This document shows, piece after piece, positions 42,392 to 52,217 of a DNA stretch of 64,000 bases. The notes beneath the pieces are model-generated. The model was not told where the DNA came from. It made no database searches and worked only from the letters and a program-made list of their open reading frames with translations. A program made the translations under genes and the position numbers. Each line of letters opens with the position of its first letter. Position 1 is the stretch's first letter. The stretch is taken from contig NZ_CP025429.1 in the NCBI RefSeq assembly GCF_002848345.1, forward strand, positions 1,488,001 to 1,552,000, written 5' to 3'. The stretch comes from Chromobacterium sp. ATCC 53434 (GTDB taxonomy: Bacteria; Pseudomonadota; Gammaproteobacteria; Burkholderiales; Chromobacteriaceae).

Positions 42392-43654
42392 CTAGTTTTC
42401 GTCGGCCTGCTGGCGGGCCGCGGCTTCGCGCAGCTTGTCCTTCTTGCTCTTGCGTTTGCCCTTGATGCCGCCGTTGCCATCCGGGTCCACCAGCGAGGCC
42501 GCCGGGATGGTGGCCTCGGTCGGTTCGAAGCCGGCGATGCGCTCGCGCGGCAGTTCCAGCCGCTGGCGTTTCTCTATCAGGCGGAAATGGGCGGCGCAGT
42601 CGGCGCTGACGAAGCTGATGGCCTCGCCGCTGGCGCCGGCGCGGCCGGTTCGGCCGATGCGGTGGGTGTAGTCCACCGGCGAGCGCGGCAGGTCGTAGTT
42701 CACCACCACCGGCAGCCGGGCGATGTCGATGCCGCGAGCCGCCACGTCGGTGGCCACCAGCACCCGCAAGCGGCCCGATTTCAGATCGGCCAGCACCTGA
42801 CCGCGCTGGCTTTGGCTGCAATCGCCGTGCAGCGCTGCGGCCGCCACGCCGTTGCGCTGCAACTTGTCCGCCACCCGGTCGGCCGCTTGCCGGCTGGCGA
42901 CGAAGACCAGCGCTCGGTCCCAGTCGCGGGTTTGCAGCAAGTGGCGCAGCAGCAGGGTGCGCTTGTCGACATCCACTTCGATGGCGCGCTGCAGGATGTC
43001 CGGTGCGGTGTCGGCGGTCTGTTCGATGTCTATCCGCGCCGGCTCGCTCAGCAGCGTCTCCGCCAGCGCCCGCACCGCCGGCGGGAAAGTGGCGGAAAAC
43101 AGCAGGTTCTGCCGCGACGGCGGCAGACGGGCCATCACGCTGCCCAGCTCGTCGGCGAAGCCCAGGTCCAGCAGGCGGTCGGCCTCGTCCAGCACCAGGG
43201 TCTTGATCGACGACAGGCGCAGCGCGTTGTGGTCCAGCAGATCGAGCAGGCGTCCCGGCGTGGCCACCACGATGTCCGCGCCGCCGCGCAGCGCCATCAT
43301 CTGCGGATTGATCGATACGCCGCCGAATACCACGGCCACTTTCAGCTTGCGCGGCAGCGCCTGGGACAGATCGCGCAGGATATCGCCAACCTGGGCCGCC
43401 AGCTCGCGGGTGGGCAGCAGGACCAGCGCCCGCGGCTGGCGCAGCATCGCGCGCGGGCTGGCCAGCCATTGCTGCAGCAACGGCAGGCAGAAGGCCGCGG
43501 TCTTGCCGGAGCCGGTCTGCGCGGTGGCCAGCACGTCGCCGCCTTGCAGGATGGCGGGGATGGCGGCGTTCTGAATGGCGGTGGGCTGGATATAGCCCTG
43601 CTCCAGGGCGGACTGGACCAGGTCGGGCTGAAGGCCCAGCGAAGTAAATGGCAT
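42392..43654 (-). CDS. rhlE: DEAD-box RNA helicase, RhlE type
   Basis: A 420-residue helicase: FTSLGLQPDLVQSALEQGY (RhlE-like N-terminus), ATAQTGSGKTAAF, PTRELA, ATPGRLLDLL, LVLDEADRLLDLG, LLFSATFPP, VATDVAARGIDIA and HRIGRTGRAG. The C-terminal tail is short and basic (KGKRKSKKDKLREAAARQQ). It probably acts in RNA remodelling or ribosome assembly. The start may be ATG 43654 or TTG 43666; no clear ribosome site helps. Confidence 0.85.
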   Translation of the reverse strand: MPFTSLGLQPDLVQSALEQGYIQPTAIQNAAIPAILQGGDVLATAQTGSGKTAAFCLPLLQQWLASPRAMLRQPRALVLLPTRELAAQVGDILRDLSQALPRKLKVAVVFGGVSINPQMMALRGGADIVVATPGRLLDLLDHNALRLSSIKTLVLDEADRLLDLGFADELGSVMARLPPSRQNLLFSATFPPAVRALAETLLSEPARIDIEQTADTAPDILQRAIEVDVDKRTLLLRHLLQTRDWDRALVFVASRQAADRVADKLQRNGVAAAALHGDCSQSQRGQVLADLKSGRLRVLVATDVAARGIDIARLPVVVNYDLPRSPVDYTHRIGRTGRAGASGEAISFVSADCAAHFRLIEKRQRLELPRERIAGFEPTEATIPAASLVDPDGNGGIKGKRKSKKDKLREAAARQQADEN

Positions 43655-43822
43655 GAATGACGACAACTATTGAATAAAAAGTAGGGGCCTGACGGCCAGA
43701 AGCGGCACGAGTATCGGCGGCGGCGGCCGTCCGGTCAAGGAAGACGCGCAACTTGCCAGCGGGAAACGGCGTTTGCGAGTACTATCTGGGCTCTGTCATC
43801 CAACAAGTAAAGCCATCCGTAG

Positions 43823-45211
43823 ATGCAAACTGAAGTCAAAGAGAAGCCCCGCTACGCCATTGTGGCCTCGGTGCAGTTGCCGGAAGTCAGCGATGTCGAG
43901 TTCGAGGCCTCGCTCACCGAGCTGAGCGAGCTGGCCAAGACCCTGGGTTTCCAGGTGGTGCAGACCTTTGTGCAAAAGCGCAACAGCTTCGACCGCACCG
44001 CCTATATGGGCGTGGGCAAGCTGGAAGAAATCAGCATGTTCGTCAAACGCGGCATCCGCGGCGACGAGCTGGAAGACGACCCGCAGCAGATGGACGCCAG
44101 CGCCGTGGAAATCGACGCGTTGCTGGTGGACCACGAAATCTCGCCGTCGCAGGCGCGCAATCTGGAGCTGGCCGTCGGCTGCGAGGTGATGGACCGCACC
44201 ATGGTCATCCTGGAGATCTTCCATCGCAACGCCCGCTCGCGCGCGGCGCGCGCCCAGGTGGAAATCGCCCGTCTCGGCTATATGGCGCCGCGCCTGCGTG
44301 AGGCGGCCAAGCTGGCCGGCCCGCAAGGCCGGCAGCGCAGCGGCATGGGCGGCCGCGGCGCCGGCGAATCGCATACCGAGCTGGACCGTCGCAAGGTGCG
44401 CGACCGCATCGCCGAGCTGCAGCGCGAAATCGTCGCGATGGAGCTGGAGCGCAAGACGCAGCGCGCGCGCCGCCTGGAGCGGCAGGGCATGGGCCTGGGT
44501 GGGGTATCGCTGGTGGGCTACACCAACGCCGGCAAGTCCACGCTGATGCGCGCGCTGACCGGCAGCGAGGTGCTGGTGGCCAACAAATTGTTCGCCACGC
44601 TGGACACCACGGTGCGGGTGCTGTACCCGGAAAGCGTGCCGCGCGTGCTGGTCAGCGACACCGTAGGCTTCATCAAGAACCTGCCCCACGGCCTGGTGGC
44701 CTCGTTCAAGTCCACGCTGGAAGAGGCGCTGGACGCCTCGTTGCTGCTGCATGCCATCGATGCCAGCGATCCGGGTTTCCTGCGCCAGCTGGAAGTGACC
44801 GACGAGGTGCTGAAGGAAATCGGCGCCGACGAGCTGCCGCGCATTCGCGTGTTCAACAAGATCGACCATGTCGGCGACGAAGCCGCGCAGGCCGTCTGGA
44901 CGGCGGAATTACAACAACGCTACCCGGGCTGCGTGGTGATGAGCGCGCTTCGGCCGGATGATGTGTCCAGCCTGCACGCGGCCATCGTCTCTTTCTTCCA
45001 GCAGGATCTGGTGGAGGACGAGCTGCTGCTGCCGTGGTCGGCGCAACAGCTGCGCGGCGAAATCTACAGCCACTGCCAGGTGTTGGAAGAGCATGCCGAC
45101 GAAGAAGGCAGCCGCTTCCGCGTCCGCGGCGAACCGGAAAAGCTGCGCAGCCTGCGCGAGCAGCTCAATCCCGGCTCGCAGGGCAGGGAGAAGGAGTACT
45201 GGGAGGTTTGA
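43823..45211 (+). CDS. hflX: Ribosome-associated GTPase HflX
   Basis: A 462-residue Obg-HflX GTPase. The N-terminal HflX domain contains AYMGVGKLEEI and HEISPSQARNLELAVG, then the GMGGRGAGESHTELDRR linker. G1 is GYTNAGKST, G3 is DTVGFI and G4 is NKID. HflX splits stalled 70S ribosomes after stress. It usually lies next to hfq or hflKC; those genes are not beside it here. Strong terminator downstream. Confidence 0.95.
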   Translation: MQTEVKEKPRYAIVASVQLPEVSDVEFEASLTELSELAKTLGFQVVQTFVQKRNSFDRTAYMGVGKLEEISMFVKRGIRGDELEDDPQQMDASAVEIDALLVDHEISPSQARNLELAVGCEVMDRTMVILEIFHRNARSRAARAQVEIARLGYMAPRLREAAKLAGPQGRQRSGMGGRGAGESHTELDRRKVRDRIAELQREIVAMELERKTQRARRLERQGMGLGGVSLVGYTNAGKSTLMRALTGSEVLVANKLFATLDTTVRVLYPESVPRVLVSDTVGFIKNLPHGLVASFKSTLEEALDASLLLHAIDASDPGFLRQLEVTDEVLKEIGADELPRIRVFNKIDHVGDEAAQAVWTAELQQRYPGCVVMSALRPDDVSSLHAAIVSFFQQDLVEDELLLPWSAQQLRGEIYSHCQVLEEHADEEGSRFRVRGEPEKLRSLREQLNPGSQGREKEYWEV

Positions 45212-45248
45212 CGACCCCCGACGCCTGTCGTAGAGCGGCAGCGCGTGT

Positions 45249-45283
45249 AAAAAGCCTTCCCGATTCGGGAAGGCTTTTTTTAT
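45249..45283 (+). terminator. Terminator after hflX
   Basis: Stem AAAGCCTTCCCG / CGGGAAGGCTTT with an ATT loop, followed by TTTTTATTTT. Confidence 0.92.
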
Positions 45284-45734
45284 TTTCCGGTAGTGTTTGG
45301 TCAAAATCGGGTCCATGGTGTTTTGCCATCCGGGTTATGAAATAATTTGGGACGATTCTTAATTTAATTGCAAAGGCGGATCTGTTGGCTTTATTCATTA
45401 AAGGAAATAATGACATAAGCCAATTTTGGAGGCAGTTTGATCATGGAGTCTGGATGAACATGTAAGAGCCAATTTTTACTGTCTCGGTAAAGCGATGGCT
45501 CTTGTGCGATCAGGAAATTCAAGGTCTCTCGCGCTTTGAGGAGGTTTGGCAGTAAGCGCAATATTCGGAGCATTATAATTAATTCTAGAGATTGGGTAAT
45601 TGGTAGTGGTTGTATGTCTGGTCAGTCATTGATGGTTTTGCAACAAATGCCATCAATGTTGAATGATGAATTTTGACCGGTAAGTCATTTTATTAAAGGA
45701 TGTGAGCATTCACATCTTGCTCGTGGTGTGTTTT
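45284..45734. other. AT-rich control region upstream of the T1SS locus
   Basis: About 450 nt of low-GC non-coding sequence with no supported gene. It is the likely promoter region for hlyB and the following genes. Confidence 0.5.
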
Positions 45735-46526
45735 ATGAAAACCGCCATACCGACTGGGGCCGTAAACAGCCAACAAGACCATGGTCTGTTAGGTTTGGTG
45801 CTGTTGGCCCAGTTTCACGGCATCGCCGCGGATCCCGAGCAACTCTCCCACCAGTTTGGCTATTCCGCCGCATCGTTTTCCGAAACCGATCTCCTCCTCG
45901 CCGCCAGGCAGCTGGAACTGAAGGCCAGAATCGTCCTCCAGCCGCTGGATCGCCTCGGTCTGATGGCGCTGCCGGCGCTGGCATTGGCATCGAACGGCGA
46001 ACACTTCATCGTCGCCCGCTGCGATGGCGACAAGGTCTTGATCCACGATCTGAAACAGGGCCGGCCGATGGTGCTGAGCCTGGACGAGTTGGCGGCGCGC
46101 TACGACGGCCGGCTGTTGGCGGTGGCTTCGCGCGCGTCGGCGGCCGGGGCGTTGGCCAAGTTCGATTTCACCTGGTTCGTGCCGGCCGTCGTCAAGTACC
46201 GCAAGCTGCTGCTGGAGGTGCTGGGCGTGTCCTTCGCGCTGCAGCTGTTCGCGCTGGTGACGCCGCTATTCTTCCAGGTGGTGATGGACAAGGTGCTGGT
46301 AAACCGCGCCTTCAACACGCTGGACGTGATCGCCGTCGGCCTGCTGGGCTTGTCGGTGTTCAACGTGATTCTGTCGGCGCTGCGCGGTCACGTGTTCGCC
46401 CACACCACCAGCCGCATCGACGTGGAGCTGGGCGCGAGGCTGTTCCGTCACCTGCTGGCGCTGCCGCTGGCCTATTACGAGGCGCGGCGGGTTGGCGACA
46501 CGGTGGCGCGGGTGCGCGAGCTGGAT
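45735..46526 (+). pseudogene. hlyB: hlyB-like T1SS ATPase, 5' fragment (disrupted by IS630)
   Basis: The first 264 codons of a haemolysin-type exporter ATPase. An N-terminal C39-like domain lacks the catalytic Cys (QDHGLLGLVLLAQFHG), as in HlyB, and is followed by FDFTWFVPAVVKYRKLLLEV, LFFQVVMDKVLVNR and TSRIDVELGARLFRHLLALP of the membrane domain. Reading enters the IS after RVRELD and gains about 30 foreign residues before a stop. A GTG at 45702 is an alternative start. With the 3' fragment (47651-48997) it would rebuild a 712-residue protein, close to HlyB (707). Confidence 0.92.
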
Positions 46527-46527
46527 A

Positions 46528-47649
46528 TTAATCCGGCAGTAATAATCCGTACAGATTGTATACTTCCGGCATGGAAAAAATCGATGTGCGCAAGCTTGAA
46601 CTGGCCGCCCGTGAGCAGCTGAGGCGTACCGCTATCCGGATGTACAAGCGAGGCCGGTCTCAAGCCAGTATTGCCGAAGAACTCGGGCTGCGCCGCCCCA
46701 CCATTTCCGCCTGGGTGGTGCGTGAGGCAGCACTAGGTGCGCAGGGATTCAAAGAACAGAAGCGCGGTCGCGCCGAAGGCACCGGCCGTCGGCTGACCGA
46801 GGCGCAGGAAGCCCGGATCAAGCAGGACATCGTGGATCGCACGCCAGACCAGATGAAGCTGAGGTTTGCCCTGTGGAGTGCTCAGGCGGTCAAGGCTGTA
46901 ATCAAGCAGATGTTTCTGATCGATCTGCCGATCCGTACTGTCCGTCTGTACTTGGCCCGCTGGGGCTTTACGCCGCAGCGCCCGCTCAAACGCGCTTATG
47001 AGCAGCGACCGGCAGCAGTCGAGAAATGGCTCAAGGAGGAATACCCGGCTATCGTCGCGCGTGCCAAAGCGGAAATGGCTGAAATCAGCTGGGGCGACGA
47101 ATCGGCGGTGTCGAGTGTTGAGCACTTTCCGCGTGGCTACGCCCCAAAAGGCCAAACCCCAGTTCTGGTGTTATCCCAATCGAAAAGAGCGCGCATCAAC
47201 TTGATTTCGGCCATTACCAACCAAGGCAAGATGCGCTTCATGCTGTACCGGGAGACCTTGACGGCCCGGGTGCTGATCAAGTTTCTGATGCGGCTGATCC
47301 GTGATGCTGGCGGCAAGAAGGTGTTCTTGATCCTCGACAACTTGCGCGTGCATCACAGCAAGCTGGTGCAAGCATGGTTGGAGGAGGAAGAGAACAAGAA
47401 GGCGATTGAGTTGTTCTTCCTGCCCAGCTACTCACCGGAACTGAACCCGGATGAATACTTGAACGGCGACCTGAAGGCCAGAATGAGCGCAGGTGAGCCG
47501 GTTCGATCAGACGGTCAACTTCAAGGGAAAGTGCTGTCCCATTTACGCTCATTGCAGAAGCAGCCGGCCAGAATCCGGTCGTACTTCCGGCATGAAAAAA
47601 TCCGCTACGCGGCATGAGCTTTCTGTACGGTATTTGACTGCCGGATTAA
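46528..47649 (+). mobile_element. IS630-family insertion sequence, copy B, inside hlyB
   Basis: A 1122-bp element with the same ends as copy A (TTAATCCGGCAGT inverted repeats) but in the opposite orientation. It is flanked by TA at 46526-46527 and 47650-47651. Removing the element and one TA restores the hlyB reading frame exactly (GAT AGC ATC), proving simple insertion at a TA. Confidence 0.97.
46571..47617 (+). CDS. IS630 family transposase (copy B)
   Basis: The 348-residue translation is the same as that of the copy A transposase (11063-12109), so this is either a recent duplication or gene conversion. DDE residues are in EISWGDESAV, ILDNLRVHHSK and SPELNPDEY. The frame is intact. Confidence 0.95.
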   Translation: MEKIDVRKLELAAREQLRRTAIRMYKRGRSQASIAEELGLRRPTISAWVVREAALGAQGFKEQKRGRAEGTGRRLTEAQEARIKQDIVDRTPDQMKLRFALWSAQAVKAVIKQMFLIDLPIRTVRLYLARWGFTPQRPLKRAYEQRPAAVEKWLKEEYPAIVARAKAEMAEISWGDESAVSSVEHFPRGYAPKGQTPVLVLSQSKRARINLISAITNQGKMRFMLYRETLTARVLIKFLMRLIRDAGGKKVFLILDNLRVHHSKLVQAWLEEEENKKAIELFFLPSYSPELNPDEYLNGDLKARMSAGEPVRSDGQLQGKVLSHLRSLQKQPARIRSYFRHEKIRYAA

Positions 47650-47650
47650 T

Positions 47651-48997
47651 AGCATCCGCAATTTCCTCACCGGCCAGGCGCTGACCACGGTGCTGGATCT
47701 GCTGTTCTCCTTCGTGTTCCTGGCGGTGATGTTCTATTACAGCGGCTGGCTGACGCTGATCGTGGTGATCTCGCTGCCGTGCTACGCCATCTGGTCGGCG
47801 CTGCTGACGCCGCTGCTGCGGCAGCGGCTGGACGAGAAGTTCGCCCGCGGCGCCGACAACCAGTCCTTCCTGGTCGAGGCGGTCGGCGGCATCGGCACCA
47901 TCAAGGCGATGGCGGTGGAGCCGCAGATGACGCGGCGCTGGGACACCCAGCTGGCCGCCTATGTGGCCGCAGGCTTCCGCGTGACGCGGCTGGCCAATCT
48001 CGGCCAGAACGGCGTGCAGCTGATCCAGAAGCTGGTGACGGTGGCCACGCTGTGGCTGGGCGCCAAGCTGGCGATCGGCGGCGAGTTGTCGGTCGGCCAG
48101 CTGATCGCCTTCAATATGCTGGCCGGCCAGGTGGCGGCGCCTGTGGTGCGGCTGGCCCAGCTGTGGCAGGACTTCCAGCAAGTGGGCATCTCGGTGGAGC
48201 GGCTGGGCGACATCCTCAACACCCGCACCGAGCTGCCGGCCAGCCGCGCGGCGCTGCCGGCCATCCAGGGCAAAATCGAGTTCGACCAAGTGCGGTTCCG
48301 CTACCGTCCGGACGGCCCGGAGATCCTGCGCACGCTGAGCCTGGAGATTGGCGCCGGCGAGGTGGTGGGCATCGTTGGCCGCTCCGGTTCCGGCAAGAGC
48401 ACGCTGAGCAAGCTGGTGCAGCGACTGTACGTGCCGGAAGCGGGACGGGTGCTGGTCGACGGCCACGACCTGGCGCTGGCCGATCCAGCCTGGCTCAGGC
48501 TCCAGATCGGCGTGGTGTTGCAGGAAAACCTGCTGTTCAACCGCAGCGTGCGCGAGAACATCGCGCTGTCCGACCCGGGCATGCCGCTGGAGGCGGTGAT
48601 TCACGCCGCGCGGCAGGCCGGCGCCCACGACTTCATCATGGAGTTGGCCGAGGGCTACGACACCGTGGTTGGCGAGCATGGCGCCAGCCTGTCCGGCGGC
48701 CAGCGCCAGCGCCTCGCGATTGCCCGCGCGCTGGTCGGCAACCCGCGCATCCTGATCCTGGACGAGGCCACCAGCGCGCTGGACTACGAATCCGAGCGCG
48801 CGGTGATGCGCAATATGCGCGCCATCTGCCAGGGCCGCACCGTGTTGATCATCGCCCACCGGCTGTCCACCGTGCGCGGCGCCCATCGCATCATCGCGAT
48901 GGACAAGGGCGTCATCGTCGAGGCCGGCAGCCATGCCGAGCTGCTGCAAAAAACGGGCGGCTACTACGCCCACCTCCACAGTCTGCAGCAAGGATAA
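47651..48997 (+). pseudogene. hlyB: hlyB-like T1SS ATPase, 3' fragment
   Basis: The last 448 codons of the exporter, open in frame from the IS edge. The rest of the membrane domain ([20 protein letters not shown]) is followed by the nucleotide-binding domain: Walker [11 protein letters not shown], signature [15 protein letters not shown], Walker [13 protein letters not shown] and the His switch IIAHRLST. The segments closely follow E. coli HlyB. No good start codon with a ribosome site is near the IS, so a truncated ATPase is unlikely to be made in quantity. Confidence 0.93.
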
Positions 48998-49003
48998 GCC
49001 GCG

Positions 49004-50425
49004 ATGAAACATCGGATCGAGGCATGGAACGCCTGCCTGCAACGCTACCGCCAGGCCTTCGCCGCGCACTGGGCCATCCGCCATCGGCTGGACCCCAAGC
49101 CGCGTCGCGAGGACGAGCTGGCCTTCCTGCCGGCCCACCTGGAATTGACCGACAGTCCGGTGTCGCCGCTGCCGCGTTGGAGCATGCGGGTCATCGTCGC
49201 GCTGTTCGGCTGCGCGCTGATGTGGGCGCTGATCGGCCAGCTGGACATCGTCGCCGTCGCCGGCGGCAAGACCGTCAGCGGCGGCCGCACCAAGATCATC
49301 CAGCCGCTGGAGCCGGGCGTGATCAAGGCCATCCACGTGCGCGACGGCCAGCAGGTCAGGGCCGGCCAGCTGTTGATCGAACTGGACGCCACCGCCGCCG
49401 GCGCCGACCAGCGCAAGGCCGGCGACGCGTGGGCCACCGCCCGGTTGGCCGCCGCCCGCTACCAGGCGCTGCTGACCGCGCTGGATGGCGGCAGGCTGCC
49501 GCAGCTGGAGACGCTGGAGGGGATCGATGAAGCCAGGCAACTGAGCGAGGAGACGCTGGCCGTCGGCCAGTGGCGCGCCTACCAGGCCAAGCGCGAGGCA
49601 TTGCAGGCCACGTTGCGGCAGCGCGAGGCCGAACTGTCCACCACCCGCCAGCAGGTGATCAAACTGCAGGGCACGGTGCGGCTGGCGGAGGCGCGCGAGC
49701 ACGACTACCAGGAATTGCTGGGCAAGAACTTCATCTCCAGGCACGCCTATCTGGACAAGCAACAGGCGCGCATCGAGCAGCAGGGTGATCTGGCCAGCCA
49801 GCAAAGCCGCATTCGGGAATTGGCCGCCGCCATCGCCAGCCAGCGCGAAGAGCTGCAAGCGTTGAGCGCCGACTTCCGCCGCGACGCGCTGGACAAGCTG
49901 CGCGAAGCGCGCGAACAGGCCACCCAGTCCGGCGAGGACGTGAAGAAGACTGACCGGCGCCAGGCCTTGACCCGGCTCGCCGCGCCGGTGTCCGGCAGCG
50001 TGCAGCAACTGGCCATCCACACTGTCGGCGGCGTGGTCACCGAGGCCCAGCCGCTGCTGGCGGTGGTGCCGGCCAACGAGACGTTGGAAGTGGAAGCGCA
50101 GATCGAGAACAAGGACATCGGCTTCGTCCGGCCGGGCCAGGTGGTGACGGTCAAGGTGGAAAGCTTCCCTTACACCCGCTACGGCTATCTGGACGGCGTG
50201 GTGGAAACGGTCAGCCACGACGCGCAGCAGGACGAGAAGCGCGGTCTGCTGTTCCCGGCGCGGATCCGGCTGAAGCAAAACCACCTGATGATAGACGGCG
50301 CCCGGGTCAATCTGAGCGCCGGCATGGCGGTCAGCGCCGAGATCAAGACTGGCCGGCGCCGGGTGATCGACTACTTCCTCAGTCCCTTGCAGGCACATGT
50401 CGGCGAAGGCCTGCGGGAGCGCTGA
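49004..50425 (+). CDS. hlyD: HlyD-type T1SS membrane-fusion protein
   Basis: A 473-residue periplasmic adaptor. A short cytoplasmic N-terminus (ELAFLPAHLELTDSPVSPLP, as in HlyD) leads to one membrane helix (about 60-80), a lipoyl-like half-motif, a long coiled coil (about 175-320) and the second lipoyl/beta-barrel half (APVSGSVQQLAIHTVGGVV, NKDIGFVRPGQVVTVKVESF, YTRYGYLDG). The C-terminus LSPLQAHVGEGLRER matches HlyD. It bridges HlyB to TolC. It starts 7 nt after hlyB and depends on the same transcript, so the IS insertion may be polar on it. Confidence 0.94.
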   Translation: MKHRIEAWNACLQRYRQAFAAHWAIRHRLDPKPRREDELAFLPAHLELTDSPVSPLPRWSMRVIVALFGCALMWALIGQLDIVAVAGGKTVSGGRTKIIQPLEPGVIKAIHVRDGQQVRAGQLLIELDATAAGADQRKAGDAWATARLAAARYQALLTALDGGRLPQLETLEGIDEARQLSEETLAVGQWRAYQAKREALQATLRQREAELSTTRQQVIKLQGTVRLAEAREHDYQELLGKNFISRHAYLDKQQARIEQQGDLASQQSRIRELAAAIASQREELQALSADFRRDALDKLREAREQATQSGEDVKKTDRRQALTRLAAPVSGSVQQLAIHTVGGVVTEAQPLLAVVPANETLEVEAQIENKDIGFVRPGQVVTVKVESFPYTRYGYLDGVVETVSHDAQQDEKRGLLFPARIRLKQNHLMIDGARVNLSAGMAVSAEIKTGRRRVIDYFLSPLQAHVGEGLRER

Positions 50426-50426
50426 G

Positions 50427-51638
50427 ATGAGAGTGCTGCTGATCCACCAGAACTTCCCCGGCCAGCTGTGCCACATCGCCAATGATCTGAAAGCCCGGCC
50501 TGGCGTCGAGCTGCTGGCGGTGGGGCGCGATACCGCGCCGGGCCTGCCGGGGGTAAGGCTGTTGCGCTATCGGCCACATCGCGGCCCGCATCCGACCACG
50601 CATCCGTATCTGATCAGCTACGAAGATGCGGTGCTGCACGGCCAGGCGGTACTGAGGGCGTTGCAGCCGCTGGCCGGCCGCGGCTACCGACCCGACGTGA
50701 TCCTGGCGCATCCAGGCTGGGGAGAAACGCTGTTCCTGAAAGACCTGTTCCCCGGCGCGCGGTTGATTCACTACTGCGAATACTTCTACCACGGCCGCGG
50801 CGCCGATGCCGACTTCGACCCGGAATTCCTGCTGAGCCTGGATGGCGCGGCGCGGTTGCGGGCGCGCAACGCGCTGCACCTGCTGAACCTGGAAAACGCC
50901 GACGCCGGCATCTGCCCGACCCATTGGCAGCACAGCCTGCATCCGGCGGCCTATCGCGACAAGCTGCATGTCGCGCATGAGGGCATCCGCACCGAACTGT
51001 TGGGCCCGGACCCGAAGGCCGCGTTGACGCTGCCGAATGGTCGCACTGTGAGGGCTGGGCAGAAGATCGTCACCTACGTCGCGCGCAATCTGGAGCCTTA
51101 CCGTGGCTTCCACGTCTTGATGCGGGCGTTGCCCGCGCTGCTGCGGGCCGAGCCGGACTGCCAGGTGGTGATCGTCGGCGGAGATGGCGTCAGCTACGGC
51201 AATGCGCCGACGGATGCCGCCAACTGGCGGGAGAAATTGCTGTGCGAGAACCCGATGGACCTGAATCGGGTGCACTTCCTGGGCAAGGTGCCGTACGAGG
51301 TCTATCGCAAGGTGCTGCAGGTGTCGGCGGCGCACGTCTACCTGAGCTATCCCTTTGTGTTGTCGTGGAGCTTGCTGGAGGCGCTGGCCAGCGGCTGCCG
51401 GATCGTGGCGTCGGACACGGCGCCGGTTCGGGAGGTGATGCGCGATGGGGTAAATGGGCATCTGGTGAGTTTCTTTGATGGGGAGGCTTGGGTGGAGCGG
51501 GTCAGGGGCGCGTTGCGGGACGACCGCCTGGCTATGCGAAAGCAGGCAAGGCTGACGGCTGAGCGTTTCAGCGTGCTTGGCGCACAAGCGACGTATCGGA
51601 GCTTATTGGGTGTTCCGGAATTGGCGATGGTTGAGTAA
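50427..51638 (+). CDS. Glycosyltransferase family 4-type protein
   Basis: A 403-residue GT-B transferase starting MRVLLIHQNFPGQLCHIAND. The C-terminal domain has TYVARNLEPYRGFHVLMRAL (nucleotide-sugar binding loop) and ALASGCRIVASDTAPVREVM with the E-x7-E-like acidic pattern of GT4. It should transfer a sugar from an NDP-sugar; the acceptor is unknown. Its start is one base after the hlyD stop, so it is in the exporter operon, which suggests glycosylation of the secreted cargo or of a surface partner. Confidence 0.88.
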   Translation: MRVLLIHQNFPGQLCHIANDLKARPGVELLAVGRDTAPGLPGVRLLRYRPHRGPHPTTHPYLISYEDAVLHGQAVLRALQPLAGRGYRPDVILAHPGWGETLFLKDLFPGARLIHYCEYFYHGRGADADFDPEFLLSLDGAARLRARNALHLLNLENADAGICPTHWQHSLHPAAYRDKLHVAHEGIRTELLGPDPKAALTLPNGRTVRAGQKIVTYVARNLEPYRGFHVLMRALPALLRAEPDCQVVIVGGDGVSYGNAPTDAANWREKLLCENPMDLNRVHFLGKVPYEVYRKVLQVSAAHVYLSYPFVLSWSLLEALASGCRIVASDTAPVREVMRDGVNGHLVSFFDGEAWVERVRGALRDDRLAMRKQARLTAERFSVLGAQATYRSLLGVPELAMVE

Positions 51639-51718
51639 GAGGCAGTGTTTGATTTTGTTATCAGAAATATGAGGCAGCGCGGAACGCTTTCCAGATTTGG
51701 CCAATGAAGGAGATTGAA

Positions 51719-52117
51719 GTGAAGAAAGCAATGATTGCAATGCTTTTGATGAGCGCAATGGTTCTTGGCCTCCTTATTTACTTTCGGCAGGGTGTGGTGG
51801 CCTGCGAGATGGTTGGCGATGCGAAGCAGGTTCGGAAGGTGGATGGAAGTACGAAGATGAATATTGAAAATATTGTAAAAAAATACATATCGATTGGCGC
51901 GAGGCAGGAGCAGGTGGAGCAATATTTGAAGGCGTGCAAGTTTGAGCTATACCCGCAGCCGATTTTGGCTGATAAGAAGCAAGAAATTATGGTGGCTCAC
52001 ATTGTGAGAGGCTCAGTAAATTTTTTGGGATTTCATGATGAGATTCGAATTGTTGTTGAATTTGAGAATGGTGCTGTGAGTGGCGTTGAGGGATGGGTAT
52101 TTTATCATGCCCTGTGA
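51719..52117 (+). CDS. Small lipoprotein-like protein, paralogue 1
   Basis: A 132-residue protein of unknown family. I chose GTG 51719 because AAGGAG sits 6 nt before it; an in-frame ATG at 51704 has no such site. A hydrophobic N-terminus (KKAMIAMLLMSAMVLGLLIYF) leads to GVVAC, a plausible lipobox. The mature part shares with the next gene GD.KQ.RKV, the I..GAR/GGR..QVE.YL pattern and FHDEIR.VVEFEN..VS.VEG. Composition is AT-rich. It lies between the glycosyltransferase and the RTX gene. Confidence 0.7.
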   Translation: MKKAMIAMLLMSAMVLGLLIYFRQGVVACEMVGDAKQVRKVDGSTKMNIENIVKKYISIGARQEQVEQYLKACKFELYPQPILADKKQEIMVAHIVRGSVNFLGFHDEIRIVVEFENGAVSGVEGWVFYHAL

Positions 52118-52217
52118 TTTTTTGGAGAGGTATTCGGGGCGCTTGAATATCGGAGCGGCTGTGTGGAGGCTGGTGATGCGACAGTGGTGATGAGTATGAG
52201 ACGAAAGGAGGTGGGGA

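Noticed and set aside
45735..46622. Functional fusion of HlyB N-terminus to an IS-encoded tail
   Set aside because: The added residues are translated terminal-repeat sequence and the ATPase domain is lost; a stable, useful product is unlikely.
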